This document shows, in pieces, positions 42,065 through 50,250 of a stretch of 64,000 nucleotides of DNA. This DNA comes from Lichenicoccus sp965213775. Its GTDB lineage: Bacteria; Pseudomonadota; Alphaproteobacteria; Acetobacterales; Acetobacteraceae. The position numbers and the translations under genes are program-made. The stretch covers positions 726,503-790,502 of the forward strand of contig CBDCAC010000005.1 of NCBI GenBank assembly GCA_965213775.1. Reading direction: 5' to 3'. Position 1 is the first letter of the stretch. The number at the start of each line of letters is the position of its first letter. The notes below the pieces were generated by a model that saw only the letters and a program-made list of their open reading frames with translations, searched no databases and was not told where the DNA came from.

Positions 42065-42844
42065 ATGGCCTCGATCCATGGCTGGCTGACCATCCCGGAC
42101 GCCTATGCCAACCGGCTGTTCGCCCGCGCCGGCTGGGACGGGGTGATCCTGGACGCGCAGCACGGCCTGTTCGACGAGCGCGCGATCGCGGCGACGCTGC
42201 AGGCGCTGCCGGGGCCCGCGCCGCGTCGCCTGGTGCGCGTGCCGTGGAACGAGCCGGGCCTGATCGGCAAGGTACTGGACGCGGGCGCGGACGGCGTGGT
42301 GGTGCCGATGGTCAACGACGTGGAGGCGGCGCGGCGGCTCGCCGATGCCTGCCGGTATCCGCCGCGCGGCAGCCGCTCGTTCGGCCCAGTGCTCGCAGCG
42401 CTGCGCGGCGGCGGGCTGCCGTATCAGGAGACTGCGCCCGATCAGGAGACTGCGCCCGATCAGGAGACGGCGCCCGATCAGGAGACGGCGCAGCAGATCG
42501 AGGTGCTGGCGATGATCGAGACGGGCGAGGCGCTGCGGGCGGTCGAGGAGATCGCCGCGGTCGAGGGGATCACCGGGCTGTTCGTGGGGCCCAACGACCT
42601 GGCACTCAGCCTCGGCCTGGGCGCCGGATCGGACCGCGAGGAGCCCGAGCTGATCGCGGCGTTCCGCGCGATCCTGGCCGCCGCGTCGAGATCGGCCAAG
42701 ACCAGCGGCATCTTCTGCGACAGTCCCGGCTACGCCCGGCGCATGATCGCGCTCGGCTTCTCCATGGTCAGCGTGATCAGCGACGCCGCCGTGCTCGGGC
42801 GCGGCGCGGCCGCCGCCTACGACGAGACGGTGCGGCCCGGGTGA
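42065..42844 (+). CDS. HpcH/HpaI-type aldolase
   Basis: Class II, metal-dependent aldolase of the 4-hydroxy-2-oxoheptanedioate/2-keto-3-deoxy-glucarate aldolase group, 259 aa, TIM barrel. Motifs: DAQHGLFDERA, RVPWNEPGLIGKVLDAGADGVVVPMV, the metal Glu in LAMIETGEALRAV and GLFVGPNDLALSLG. A four-times repeated QETAPD unit (42423-42490) is inserted between PYQETAPD and QQIEVLAMIE, where relatives have a short loop. Releases pyruvate plus an aldehyde; exact substrate unknown. Confidence 0.9.
   Translation: MASIHGWLTIPDAYANRLFARAGWDGVILDAQHGLFDERAIAATLQALPGPAPRRLVRVPWNEPGLIGKVLDAGADGVVVPMVNDVEAARRLADACRYPPRGSRSFGPVLAALRGGGLPYQETAPDQETAPDQETAPDQETAQQIEVLAMIETGEALRAVEEIAAVEGITGLFVGPNDLALSLGLGAGSDREEPELIAAFRAILAAASRSAKTSGIFCDSPGYARRMIALGFSMVSVISDAAVLGRGAAAAYDETVRPG
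42423..42490 (+). repeat. In-frame 18-bp tandem repeat in the aldolase gene
   Basis: ATCAGGAGACTGCGCCCG occurs at 42423, 42441, 42459 (with one C-to-G-like change T to G) and partly at 42477, about 3.8 copies, encoding repeated DQETAP. The unit is a multiple of three, so copy number can vary without breaking the frame. Confidence 0.9.
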
Positions 42845-43006
42845 GGCCGGACCTGCCGGCCCGGTAGCGAGCCGGATCACGCATCGGATCATGCGGCGGC
42901 GGCCGGTTTGCCCGGGCTCGACGCCGCCGCTATGGTCCGGCCGGCCGCGGCCGGCCGACGCACGGGATGGGGCGGGCGGCCATCGGATGACGGAGCACGG
43001 GACGCA

Positions 43007-43693
43007 TTGGCCGACGACATTTTCAAGGAGGTCGACGAGGAGCTGCGCCTGGAGCGCCTGCGCGCGAGCGGGCGACGCTACGGGGTGGTCGTCCTCGCGG
43101 CGGTGCTGCTGGTCGTCGTGGCCTCGAGCGTCTGGCAGTACGGGCTGTACCGGCAGAGGCAGCGAGCCGCGGCAACCGCGTCGATGTTCTTCGCGGCGAT
43201 GAAGCAGGCCGACAGCGCCGGCCGGGTCGGCGGCGGCGCCAGCGAAGCCCAGCTCGGCGCGGCGGGGCTGTTCGCGCAGGTGGCGGCGCGCGGGCCGGAG
43301 GGGTTCCGCACGCTGTCGCGCTTCCGCCAGGCGCAGATCGCCTGGGACGGTGGCCAGCACGGGCAGGCGCTACGCCTGTGGGACGCGGTGCATGACGATG
43401 CCGCGGCCGATGCGACGCTGCGCGGCCTGGCCAGCCTGCTGTGGGTGCAGCATCAGCTCGATGACGGCGATCCGGCGGTGCTGAAGTCCAGGCTGGGCGC
43501 GCTGAGCAGCCCCGGCGATACCTGGCGGCCGATGGCGCAGGAGCTCGACGCCGAGATCGACCTGCGGCTCGGGCACGTCGAAGAGGCGCGGCGCAAGCTG
43601 GGGGCGCTCAGCGAGGACGGTGCGGCGCCGGAAGGCGTGCGCAACCGCGCCGGCGGCCTGCGCGAGACCCTAGAGACGAAGGCGGGCGGATGA
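43007..43693 (+). CDS. YfgM-like TPR protein, periplasmic
   Basis: Single-pass membrane protein with a periplasmic TPR-like domain (TPR_21 type), 228 aa; E. coli YfgM works with the periplasmic chaperone network and precedes bamB in the genome, as here. N-terminal cytoplasmic EVDEELRLERLR, membrane anchor about 20-40 (YGVVVLAAVLLVVVASSVW), then helical repeats (FRQAQIAWDGGQHGQALRLW). TTG at 43007 is preferred since it puts the membrane helix near residue 20; the ribosome site is only moderate and an upstream start is possible. Overlaps bamB by 4 bp. Confidence 0.8.
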   Translation: MADDIFKEVDEELRLERLRASGRRYGVVVLAAVLLVVVASSVWQYGLYRQRQRAAATASMFFAAMKQADSAGRVGGGASEAQLGAAGLFAQVAARGPEGFRTLSRFRQAQIAWDGGQHGQALRLWDAVHDDAAADATLRGLASLLWVQHQLDDGDPAVLKSRLGALSSPGDTWRPMAQELDAEIDLRLGHVEEARRKLGALSEDGAAPEGVRNRAGGLRETLETKAGG

Positions 43694-45066
43694 CCGGCAC
43701 CCTGCACCCGAACAGGCCGCGCGCCGGCCGCGGCCGGCCGCTCTCGCGCCGCGCGGTGCTGGGTGCGGCGGCGGCGGCGGCGGCGCTGTCGGCGCCGCTA
43801 GCCGGCTGCGGACTGTTCGACGACGACGAGAAGCCGATCCTGGTCGGCAGGCGCGAGAACGTGCTCAGCTCGGGCGCCGGACTCACCGTCGATGCCGCCG
43901 ACACCACGCCGATCACGCTGCCGGCGCCGGTGTCGGTGCCGGAATGGCCGCAGCCCGGCCGGGTGCCGGCGCACCTGTCGGTCAACGCGACGCTGCACGG
44001 CATGAAGCCGCGCTGGAGTGCCATGATCGGCGCCGGCCGCGCGTCCGGCGCGCTCGCAGCGCAGCCGATGGTGGCGTATGGCCGCGTCTACAGCATGGAC
44101 GCGGCCGGGGTGGTGAGCGCGTTCTCGCTGGAGACCGGCGAGCCGGTGTGGCGCACGCCGACCAAGCCGAAGAAGATGCGCTCGTCGAACGTCGGCGGCG
44201 GGCTGACGGTGGCCGACCACACCGTGTTCGTGGTGGACGGCGTCGCGGAGTCGCTGGCGCTGGACGCCAAGACCGGCGAGATCGGCTGGCGCGTCGACGT
44301 CGGGACGCCGGGCCGCTCGGCGCCGACCGTCGTGCGCGGCCACATGGTGTTCGGCACCATCGACGAACGGCTGATCGCGCTGGACACCGCGAGCGGACGC
44401 CAGTTGTGGAACTACGCCGCCACCGCCTCGGCGACCATCGTGTTCGGCCAGCCGGCGCCGGCGATCGTCGACAACGTGGTGCTGGCGGGCTTCGGCTCCG
44501 GCGACGTCGCCGCGGTGCGGCTGGAGACCGGCGAGCCGGTGTGGAGCGACACGCTGGGCGCGGTCGGCGGGCGCAACTCGATCCTGGACTTCTCCTCGAT
44601 CCACGGCCTGCCGGTGATCTCCGACGGGACCGCCTACGTGATCAGCCTGGGCCAGGTGCTGAGTGCGATCGACATGCGCTCCGGCCGCAGGCTGTGGGAG
44701 CGCACGGTGAGCGGCAAGGACGGCCTGGTGGTGGTCGGCAACTGGCTGTTCCTGCTCTCGGCCGATCAGCAGCTCGCCTGCCTGGACAAGACCAGCGGCC
44801 ACGTGCGCTGGGTGACGGTGCTGCCGCGCTTCCGGCACAGCCAGAGCCAGAAGGGCGCGATCGTCTGGACCGGCCCGGTGCTGGCGGACGGCAGGCTGAT
44901 CTGCGTCAGCGACTTCCCCAAGCAGGGCATGATCAGCGTGGATGCGCGCAGCGGCGCCATCGGCGAGACGCTCAGGCTCAAGGTCGCCTCGCCGCTCACC
45001 CCGGTGGCGGCGCAGGGCATGCTGCTGGTGGTGACCGACGACGGCCGGCTCACCGCGTATGGCTGA
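43690..45066 (+). CDS. bamB: Outer membrane assembly lipoprotein BamB-like
   Basis: 458 aa. Signal sequence with twin-Arg-like RRAVLGAAAAAAALS ends in the lipobox LAGC (Cys40). Eight PQQ-like beta-propeller blades follow (LETGEPVWRTP, DTASGRQLWNY, MRSGRRLWERT). BamB helps the BAM complex insert beta-barrel proteins. Position between a YfgM-like gene and der is the classical arrangement. It overlaps der by 8 bp. Confidence 0.9.
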   Translation: MTGTLHPNRPRAGRGRPLSRRAVLGAAAAAAALSAPLAGCGLFDDDEKPILVGRRENVLSSGAGLTVDAADTTPITLPAPVSVPEWPQPGRVPAHLSVNATLHGMKPRWSAMIGAGRASGALAAQPMVAYGRVYSMDAAGVVSAFSLETGEPVWRTPTKPKKMRSSNVGGGLTVADHTVFVVDGVAESLALDAKTGEIGWRVDVGTPGRSAPTVVRGHMVFGTIDERLIALDTASGRQLWNYAATASATIVFGQPAPAIVDNVVLAGFGSGDVAAVRLETGEPVWSDTLGAVGGRNSILDFSSIHGLPVISDGTAYVISLGQVLSAIDMRSGRRLWERTVSGKDGLVVVGNWLFLLSADQQLACLDKTSGHVRWVTVLPRFRHSQSQKGAIVWTGPVLADGRLICVSDFPKQGMISVDARSGAIGETLRLKVASPLTPVAAQGMLLVVTDDGRLTAYG

Positions 45067-46450
45067 TGACACCGGCGGGCTGCCGACGGTGGTGATCGTG
45101 GGGCGGCCCAACGTCGGCAAGTCGACGCTGTTCAACCGGCTGGCGGGACGGCGGCACGCGCTGGTCGCCGACACCCCGGGGGTCACGCGCGACCGCAAGG
45201 AAGCGGAGGCGATGCTGCGCGGCCGCCGGGTGCGGCTGATCGACACCGCGGGGCTGGAGGAAGCGGCGCCGGAGAGCCTGTACGGCCGCATGCGGGCCTC
45301 CTCGGAGCTCGCGGTGGCGCAGGCCGACCTGGTGCTGTTCTGCATCGACGTGCGCGCCGGCATCACGCCCGCCGATACCCACTTCGCGAGCTGGCTGCGA
45401 CGGCAGAACCGGCCGGTGCTGCTGATCGCCAACAAGGCGGAAGGGCGCGCCGGCACCACAGCGGCGCTGGAGGCCTACAGCCTGGGGCTGGGCAGCCCGC
45501 TCGCGGTCTCGGCCGAGCATGGCGAGGGGCTCGCCGACCTGATGGGCGAGATCGCCGACCGCATCCCCGCCGCGGCCGCGGACGAGGTCGAGGCCGAGGC
45601 GGCGGCGCCGGAGGAGGGGGAGCTGGCGCCGCGGCCTTCCGGGCCGCTGCGGCTGGCGATCGTCGGGCGTCCGAACGCCGGCAAGTCGACGCTGCTGAAC
45701 CGGCTGCTCGGCGAGGAGCGCATGATCACCGGTCCGGAGCCGGGCCTGACCCGGGATTCGGTCGCGGTGCGGCTGTACGACGCGCAGGGGCCGATCGAGC
45801 TGGTCGACACCGCGGGGCTGCGCAAGAAGGCGCGGATCGAGGCGGCGCTCGAGAAGATGTCGGTGTCCTCGGCGATCGAGGCGCTGAAGATGGCCGAGAT
45901 CGTGGTGCTGACCCTGGATGCGACGCTCGGCGTGCACGAGCAGGACCTGCAGATCGCCCGCCTGATCGAGCGCGAGGGCCGCGGCTGCGTGCTGGCGCTG
46001 AACAAGTGGGACGCGGTCGAGGACCGGGTGGCGACGCGGCGCGCGATCGCCGACCGGATCGAGTTCTCGCTGTCGCAGATGAAGGGCATCCCGGTGGTGT
46101 CGTTCTCCGCCCTGACCGGTGCCGGCATCGCCAAGCTGCTGCCGGCGGTGCGGGCGGCGCACGAGACCTGGAACAAGCGCGTCTCCACCGGGGCGCTGAA
46201 CCGCTGGTTCGAGGGGGCGCTGGAGCGTCACCAGCCGCCGCTGGTGGAAGGGCGGCGCCTGAAGCTGCGCTACATGACGCAGGCCAAGGCGCGGCCGCCG
46301 ACCTTCATCCTGTTCGGCACCCGCGCCGAGCTGCTGCCCGAGGACTACCAGCGCTACCTGGTTAACGGGCTGCGCGAGCAGTTCGAGCTGCCCGGCACGC
46401 CGATCCGGCTGCAGCTGCGCGGCACCAGGAACCCGTACGCGGAGGACTGA
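45059..46450 (+). CDS. der: Ribosome-assembly GTPase Der (EngA)
   Basis: Tandem-GTPase required for 50S maturation, 463 aa. G-domain 1: GRPNVGKSTLFN, DTPGVTRDR, NKAEG; G-domain 2: GRPNAGKSTLLN, DTAGLRKKA, NKWD; C-terminal KH-like domain ends in RNPYAED. An acidic linker of about 25 residues (AADEVEAEAAAPEEGE) joins the two G domains. Starts inside bamB by 8 bp. Confidence 0.98.
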   Translation: MADDTGGLPTVVIVGRPNVGKSTLFNRLAGRRHALVADTPGVTRDRKEAEAMLRGRRVRLIDTAGLEEAAPESLYGRMRASSELAVAQADLVLFCIDVRAGITPADTHFASWLRRQNRPVLLIANKAEGRAGTTAALEAYSLGLGSPLAVSAEHGEGLADLMGEIADRIPAAAADEVEAEAAAPEEGELAPRPSGPLRLAIVGRPNAGKSTLLNRLLGEERMITGPEPGLTRDSVAVRLYDAQGPIELVDTAGLRKKARIEAALEKMSVSSAIEALKMAEIVVLTLDATLGVHEQDLQIARLIEREGRGCVLALNKWDAVEDRVATRRAIADRIEFSLSQMKGIPVVSFSALTGAGIAKLLPAVRAAHETWNKRVSTGALNRWFEGALERHQPPLVEGRRLKLRYMTQAKARPPTFILFGTRAELLPEDYQRYLVNGLREQFELPGTPIRLQLRGTRNPYAED

Positions 46451-46562
46451 GCCGGCCGCGCCGCATTGACATCCGGGCCGGCCGTCCGTATGCGAGCCTC
46501 CGACTGACACGTCGCTCCGCGAAGGCTCGCGCAGCGGCGCATTGACCATTGGGGTGGGGCCT

Positions 46563-47957
46563 ATGTTCGACGCTCTGTCGGGCAAGATGACCGGGGTGTT
46601 CGACCGGCTGCGCACGCGCGCCGCGCTGTCCGAGGCGGACGTCGCCGAGGCGCTGCGTGAAGTGCGTCTGGCGATGCTGGACTCCGACGTCGCCCTGCCG
46701 GTGGTCAAGGAGTTCGTGGGCAGGGTGCGCGAGCGCGCGGTCGGGGCGGAGGTGCTGGAGAGCATCTCGCCCGGCCAGGCGGTGGCGAAGATCGTCAACG
46801 ACGCGCTGGTCGAGGCACTCGGCGGCGCCGGCGCGGTGCCGCTGAACCTCAACGCCGCCGCACCGGTGCCGATCCTGATGGTCGGGCTGCAGGGGTCGGG
46901 CAAGACCACGACCTCGGGCAAGCTGGCGCTGCGCCTGGGCGGACGCGAGCGGCGCCGGGTGCTGCTGGCCAGCCTCGACACCCAGCGTCCGGCCGCGCAG
47001 CTGCAGCTGGCGCAGCTCGCCGAGCGCGCGGGGGTGCCGTCGCTGCCGATCGTGGCGGGCCAGACGCCGGTGCAGATCGCGCTGCGCGCGATGGAGACCG
47101 GGCGTCGGGAGGGCTTCGACGTCGTCATCCTCGACACCGCCGGACGGCTGTCGATCGACGAGGCGCTGATGGAGGAGGTGCGGCAGATACGCGCGGCCAC
47201 CAGTCCGGCGGAGACGCTGCTGGTGGTCGACGCGATGACCGGACAGGACGCGGTGCAGACCGCGCGCGCCTTCAACGAGGCGGTGGGCGTCACCGGCATC
47301 GTGATGACGCGGATGGACGGCGACGCGCGCGGCGGGGCGGCGCTGTCGATGCGACACGTCACGGGCGCTCCGATCAAGCTGACCGGCTCGGGCGAGAAGC
47401 TGGACGCGCTCGAGGAGTTCCATCCCGAGCGGGTGGCCGGCCGCATCCTGGGCCTGGGCGATCTCGCCGGCCTGGTGGAGCGCGCGTCGGACACGCTCGA
47501 CCACGAGGAGAGCGAGAAGCTTGCGCGCAAGATGCTGCGCGGCAAGTTCGACCTCGACGACTACGCCGCCCAGATCAGGCAGATCAGCAAGATGGGCTCG
47601 ATCTCCGGCATCCTCGACATGCTGCCGGGGATGGGCCAGATGAAGGACCAGCTCGCCGGCAAGAACCTGGACACCTCGATCCTCAAGCGCCACACCGCGA
47701 TCATCTCGTCGATGACGAAGGCCGAGCGCCGCATGCCGGAGATCATCAAGGCGAGCCGCAAGAAGCGGATCGCCGCCGGCTCGGGCGCCACCGTGCAGGA
47801 GGTCAACCGCCTGCTCAAGCAGTTCGACGACATGTCGACGATGATGAAGCGGATCAACAAGATCGGCGCCAAGGGGCTGATGCGCCACGGCATGTCGGCG
47901 CTGATGCCCAAGGGCATGGCGCCAACGCAGCGCGGCCCCAATCAGCGTCCGCACTAG
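46563..47957 (+). CDS. ffh: Signal recognition particle protein
   Basis: SRP54 GTPase directing membrane proteins to SecYEG with 4.5S RNA and FtsY; 464 aa. NG domain with GLQGSGKTTTSGKLA, DTQRPAAQ, DTAGRL and TRMDGDARGG; the Met-rich M domain ends with MPKGMAPTQRGPN. ATG at 46563 follows GGTGGGG; a TTG 21 nt upstream is less likely. The 112 bp before it contain no clear promoter. Confidence 0.97.
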   Translation: MFDALSGKMTGVFDRLRTRAALSEADVAEALREVRLAMLDSDVALPVVKEFVGRVRERAVGAEVLESISPGQAVAKIVNDALVEALGGAGAVPLNLNAAAPVPILMVGLQGSGKTTTSGKLALRLGGRERRRVLLASLDTQRPAAQLQLAQLAERAGVPSLPIVAGQTPVQIALRAMETGRREGFDVVILDTAGRLSIDEALMEEVRQIRAATSPAETLLVVDAMTGQDAVQTARAFNEAVGVTGIVMTRMDGDARGGAALSMRHVTGAPIKLTGSGEKLDALEEFHPERVAGRILGLGDLAGLVERASDTLDHEESEKLARKMLRGKFDLDDYAAQIRQISKMGSISGILDMLPGMGQMKDQLAGKNLDTSILKRHTAIISSMTKAERRMPEIIKASRKKRIAAGSGATVQEVNRLLKQFDDMSTMMKRINKIGAKGLMRHGMSALMPKGMAPTQRGPNQRPH

Positions 47958-47965
47958 GAGGACGA

Positions 47966-48079
47966 GGCAAAGGGCTTTGCCCCCTTGACCTCATCAAAGG
48001 CAAGGCTTTGAAAATCTTCAATTTAGAAAATGGGGTTCGGGGCCGCCGGCCCCAGCGGGTCAAGGGCGGAGCCCTTGCC
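47966..48079. repeat. Dispersed repeat, copy G (full length)
   Basis: Same orientation as copy E: GGCAAAGGGC...GCCCCCTTGACC, TCATCAAAGGCAAGGC, AT-rich centre, ATGGGGTTCGGGGCC, hairpin GGGGCC...GGCCCC, CGGGTCAAGGGC and GCCCTTGCC. It fills the 171-bp gap between ffh and rpsP. Confidence 0.85.
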
Positions 48080-48128
48080 TTGATCTTCCCCGCAGCCCGC
48101 TAGACCCACCCGATCCCACGGAGTTCGC

Positions 48129-48464
48129 ATGAGCCTCAAGATCCGCCTAGCCCGCGCCGGCGCCAAGAAGCGTCCCTACTACCACATCGTGGTCGCCGAC
48201 AGCCGCTCGCCGCGCGACGGCCGCTTCATCGAGAAGGTGGGCAGCTACAACCCGATGCTGCCGGCCGAGCACGAGGACCGCGTGCGACTGGTGGGTCCCC
48301 GCATCACCTACTGGCTCTCGGAGGGCGCGCTGGCGACCGACCGGGTGGCGCGGTTCCTCGGCCATGCCGGCCTGACCGACAAGCCGGCCTATCGCGAGCA
48401 GCCCAAGCAGTCGGCGCCGAAGAAGAAGGCGCAGGAGCGCGCCGCCGCCGCGGCCGCGGCCTGA
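48129..48464 (+). CDS. rpsP: 30S ribosomal protein S16
   Basis: 111 aa; binds 16S rRNA early in 30S assembly. The N-terminus MSLKIRLARAGAKKRPYYHIVVADSRSPRDG is the family signature. The C-terminal Lys/Ala tail (APKKKAQERAAAAAAA) is longer than in E. coli, as in many alphaproteobacteria. First gene of rpsP-rimM-trmD-rplS. Confidence 0.98.
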   Translation: MSLKIRLARAGAKKRPYYHIVVADSRSPRDGRFIEKVGSYNPMLPAEHEDRVRLVGPRITYWLSEGALATDRVARFLGHAGLTDKPAYREQPKQSAPKKKAQERAAAAAAA

Positions 48465-48490
48465 TCCAGTCGGGTTCGGAAGCTTCGAAG

Positions 48491-49045
48491 GTGAGCGGGC
48501 CGCAGGGCATCCTGATCGGCGTGATCGGACGGCCGCACGGCGTGCGCGGGCTGGTGCACGTGCACAGCTACGCCGCCGTGCCGTCGGACCTGACCGCGTA
48601 CGGCGCGCTGCACGACGATCGCGGCGCGCTGTGGACGGTACGTTGGCGCGGCGAGGGCGTCGCCGAGCTGGTCGATGCGCAGGGAAGATCGCTGGCCGAT
48701 CGAGAGGCCGCCGCGGCGCTGGTCAACCGGCGGCTCTACGTCGATCGCGAGCGGCTGCCCGATCCGGACGAGGACGAGTTCTACCTCGCCGACCTGGTCG
48801 GGATGTCGGCGCGCGAGCGTGTCCAGGGCATGGAGCGGCCGCTGGGCACGGTGCTGGCGGTGCATGACTACGGCGCCGGCGCCAGCCTGGAGATCGGCCA
48901 TGTCGGCCGCAGCGTGATGCTGCCCTTCACCCGCGCCTGCGTGCCGGAGATCGACCTGGCCGCGGGGCGGCTGCTGGTCGTGCGTCCCGACGAGATCGAG
49001 CTGCCGGGCGAGCCGGAACGCCCGGGCGCGGAGTCGCCGGCATGA
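48491..49045 (+). CDS. rimM: Ribosome maturation factor RimM
   Basis: 184 aa, 16S rRNA-processing factor that binds S19. The N-terminal IGVIGRPHGVRGLVHVHSY and the PRC-barrel part (DEFYLADLVGM; LPFTRACVPEIDLAAGRLLV) are clear. GTG at 48491 follows GAAGG. Overlaps trmD by 4 bp. Confidence 0.95.
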   Translation: MSGPQGILIGVIGRPHGVRGLVHVHSYAAVPSDLTAYGALHDDRGALWTVRWRGEGVAELVDAQGRSLADREAAAALVNRRLYVDRERLPDPDEDEFYLADLVGMSARERVQGMERPLGTVLAVHDYGAGASLEIGHVGRSVMLPFTRACVPEIDLAAGRLLVVRPDEIELPGEPERPGAESPA

Positions 49046-49779
49046 GCTGGCGCGCCACCGTGCTCAGCCTGTTCCCGGAGATGTTCCCCGGCTGCCTCGG
49101 CCTGTCGCTGGCGGGCCGGGCGCTCGAGCGCGGCGTCTGGTCGCTGCAGGCGCACGACCTGCGCGCGCACGGCGTCGGCCGGCATCGCGCGGTCGACGAT
49201 ACCCCGTTCGGCGGCGGTGCAGGCATGGTGATGCGGCCCGACGTGCTGGACGCCGCGATCGCGGCCTGCGTGCCGCCCGACGACCGGCGGCCTCTGGTCT
49301 ACCTGACGCCGCGCGGCCGCCGCCTGGAGCAGCACGACCTGCGGCGCTATGCCGCGGGAGCCGGCATCGTGCTGCTTTGCGGCCGCTACGAGGGGGTCGA
49401 CGAGCGGGTGCTGGAGGCGTACGCGGTCGAGCAGGTCTCGATCGGCGACTATGTGCTCTCCGGCGGCGAGCTGGCGGCGCTGGTGCTGCTGGACGGCGCG
49501 GTGCGGCTGCTGCCCGGCGTTATGGGCGGCGCGGCGAGCGCGCTGGAGGAGAGCTTCGCGGCCGGGCTGCTGGAATATCCGCACTACACCAGGCCCGCCG
49601 CGTGGCAGGGCCGGGCGGTGCCGGAGCCGCTGCTGTCGGGCAACCACGCCGCCATCGCCGCGTGGCGGCGCGAGGCGGCCGAACGCGATACCCGCGCGCG
49701 GCGGCCCGACCTGTGGGAGCGGCGCCGCGCCGGCACCTCATCCACCGACTTGCCCGCTCCGGCGGCGCGGCGTAACTGA
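49042..49779 (+). CDS. trmD: tRNA (guanine37-N1)-methyltransferase
   Basis: 245 aa SPOUT methyltransferase using S-adenosylmethionine at tRNA G37. Motifs: LFPEMFPGCLG, DDTPFGGGAGMVM, LCGRYEGVDERV, the trefoil-knot IGDYVLSGGELAALV and LLSGNHAAIAAWRR. Starts within the rimM stop region. Confidence 0.97.
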   Translation: MSWRATVLSLFPEMFPGCLGLSLAGRALERGVWSLQAHDLRAHGVGRHRAVDDTPFGGGAGMVMRPDVLDAAIAACVPPDDRRPLVYLTPRGRRLEQHDLRRYAAGAGIVLLCGRYEGVDERVLEAYAVEQVSIGDYVLSGGELAALVLLDGAVRLLPGVMGGAASALEESFAAGLLEYPHYTRPAAWQGRAVPEPLLSGNHAAIAAWRREAAERDTRARRPDLWERRRAGTSSTDLPAPAARRN

Positions 49780-49801
49780 CCGAACCCGAGAGGACACGAC
49801 C

Positions 49802-50188
49802 ATGAACGTCATCCAGCAGTACGAGGCGGAGCAGATCGCCCGCCTCACCGAGGCGCGTCCGGTGCCTGCCTTCATCGCGGGCGACACCGTCCGGGTGATG
49901 GTGCGCGTGGTCGAGGGCGAGCGCACCCGGGTGCAGGCGTACGAGGGGGTGGTGATCGCGCGCTCCAACAAGGGGCTGAACAGCAACTTCACCGTGCGCA
50001 AGATCTCGTACGGCGAAGGCGTCGAGCGGGTGTTCGCGCTGTACGCGCCGACCATCGCCGAGATCGTGGTGGTGCGACGCGGCGACGTGCGCCGGGCGAA
50101 GCTGTATTACCTGCGCGGCCGTCGCGGCAAGTCGGCGCGCATCGCCGAGCGCGCGCGCGAGGTCGCGCCGGCACCCGCCGCCGGGTAG
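49802..50188 (+). CDS. rplS: 50S ribosomal protein L19
   Basis: 128 aa, located at the 30S-50S interface. PAFIAGDTVRVMVRVVEGERTRVQAYEGVVIA and RRGDVRRAKLYYLRGRRGKSARI are conserved. ATG follows GAGAGGACACGACC with a good ribosome site. A GC-rich stretch of 62 bp separates it from leuC. Confidence 0.98.
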   Translation: MNVIQQYEAEQIARLTEARPVPAFIAGDTVRVMVRVVEGERTRVQAYEGVVIARSNKGLNSNFTVRKISYGEGVERVFALYAPTIAEIVVVRRGDVRRAKLYYLRGRRGKSARIAERAREVAPAPAAG

Positions 50189-50250
50189 GGCGGCGGTCGC
50201 CGGCGCGGTAGCAGTTCGGGGTCGTCCGGCCCCGCGGAGAAAGTCGATCG

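Noticed and set aside
48079..48128. Promoter ahead of rpsP (TTGATC ... TAGACC)
   Set aside because: The spacing is only 15 bp and both boxes are poor, so I do not call it.
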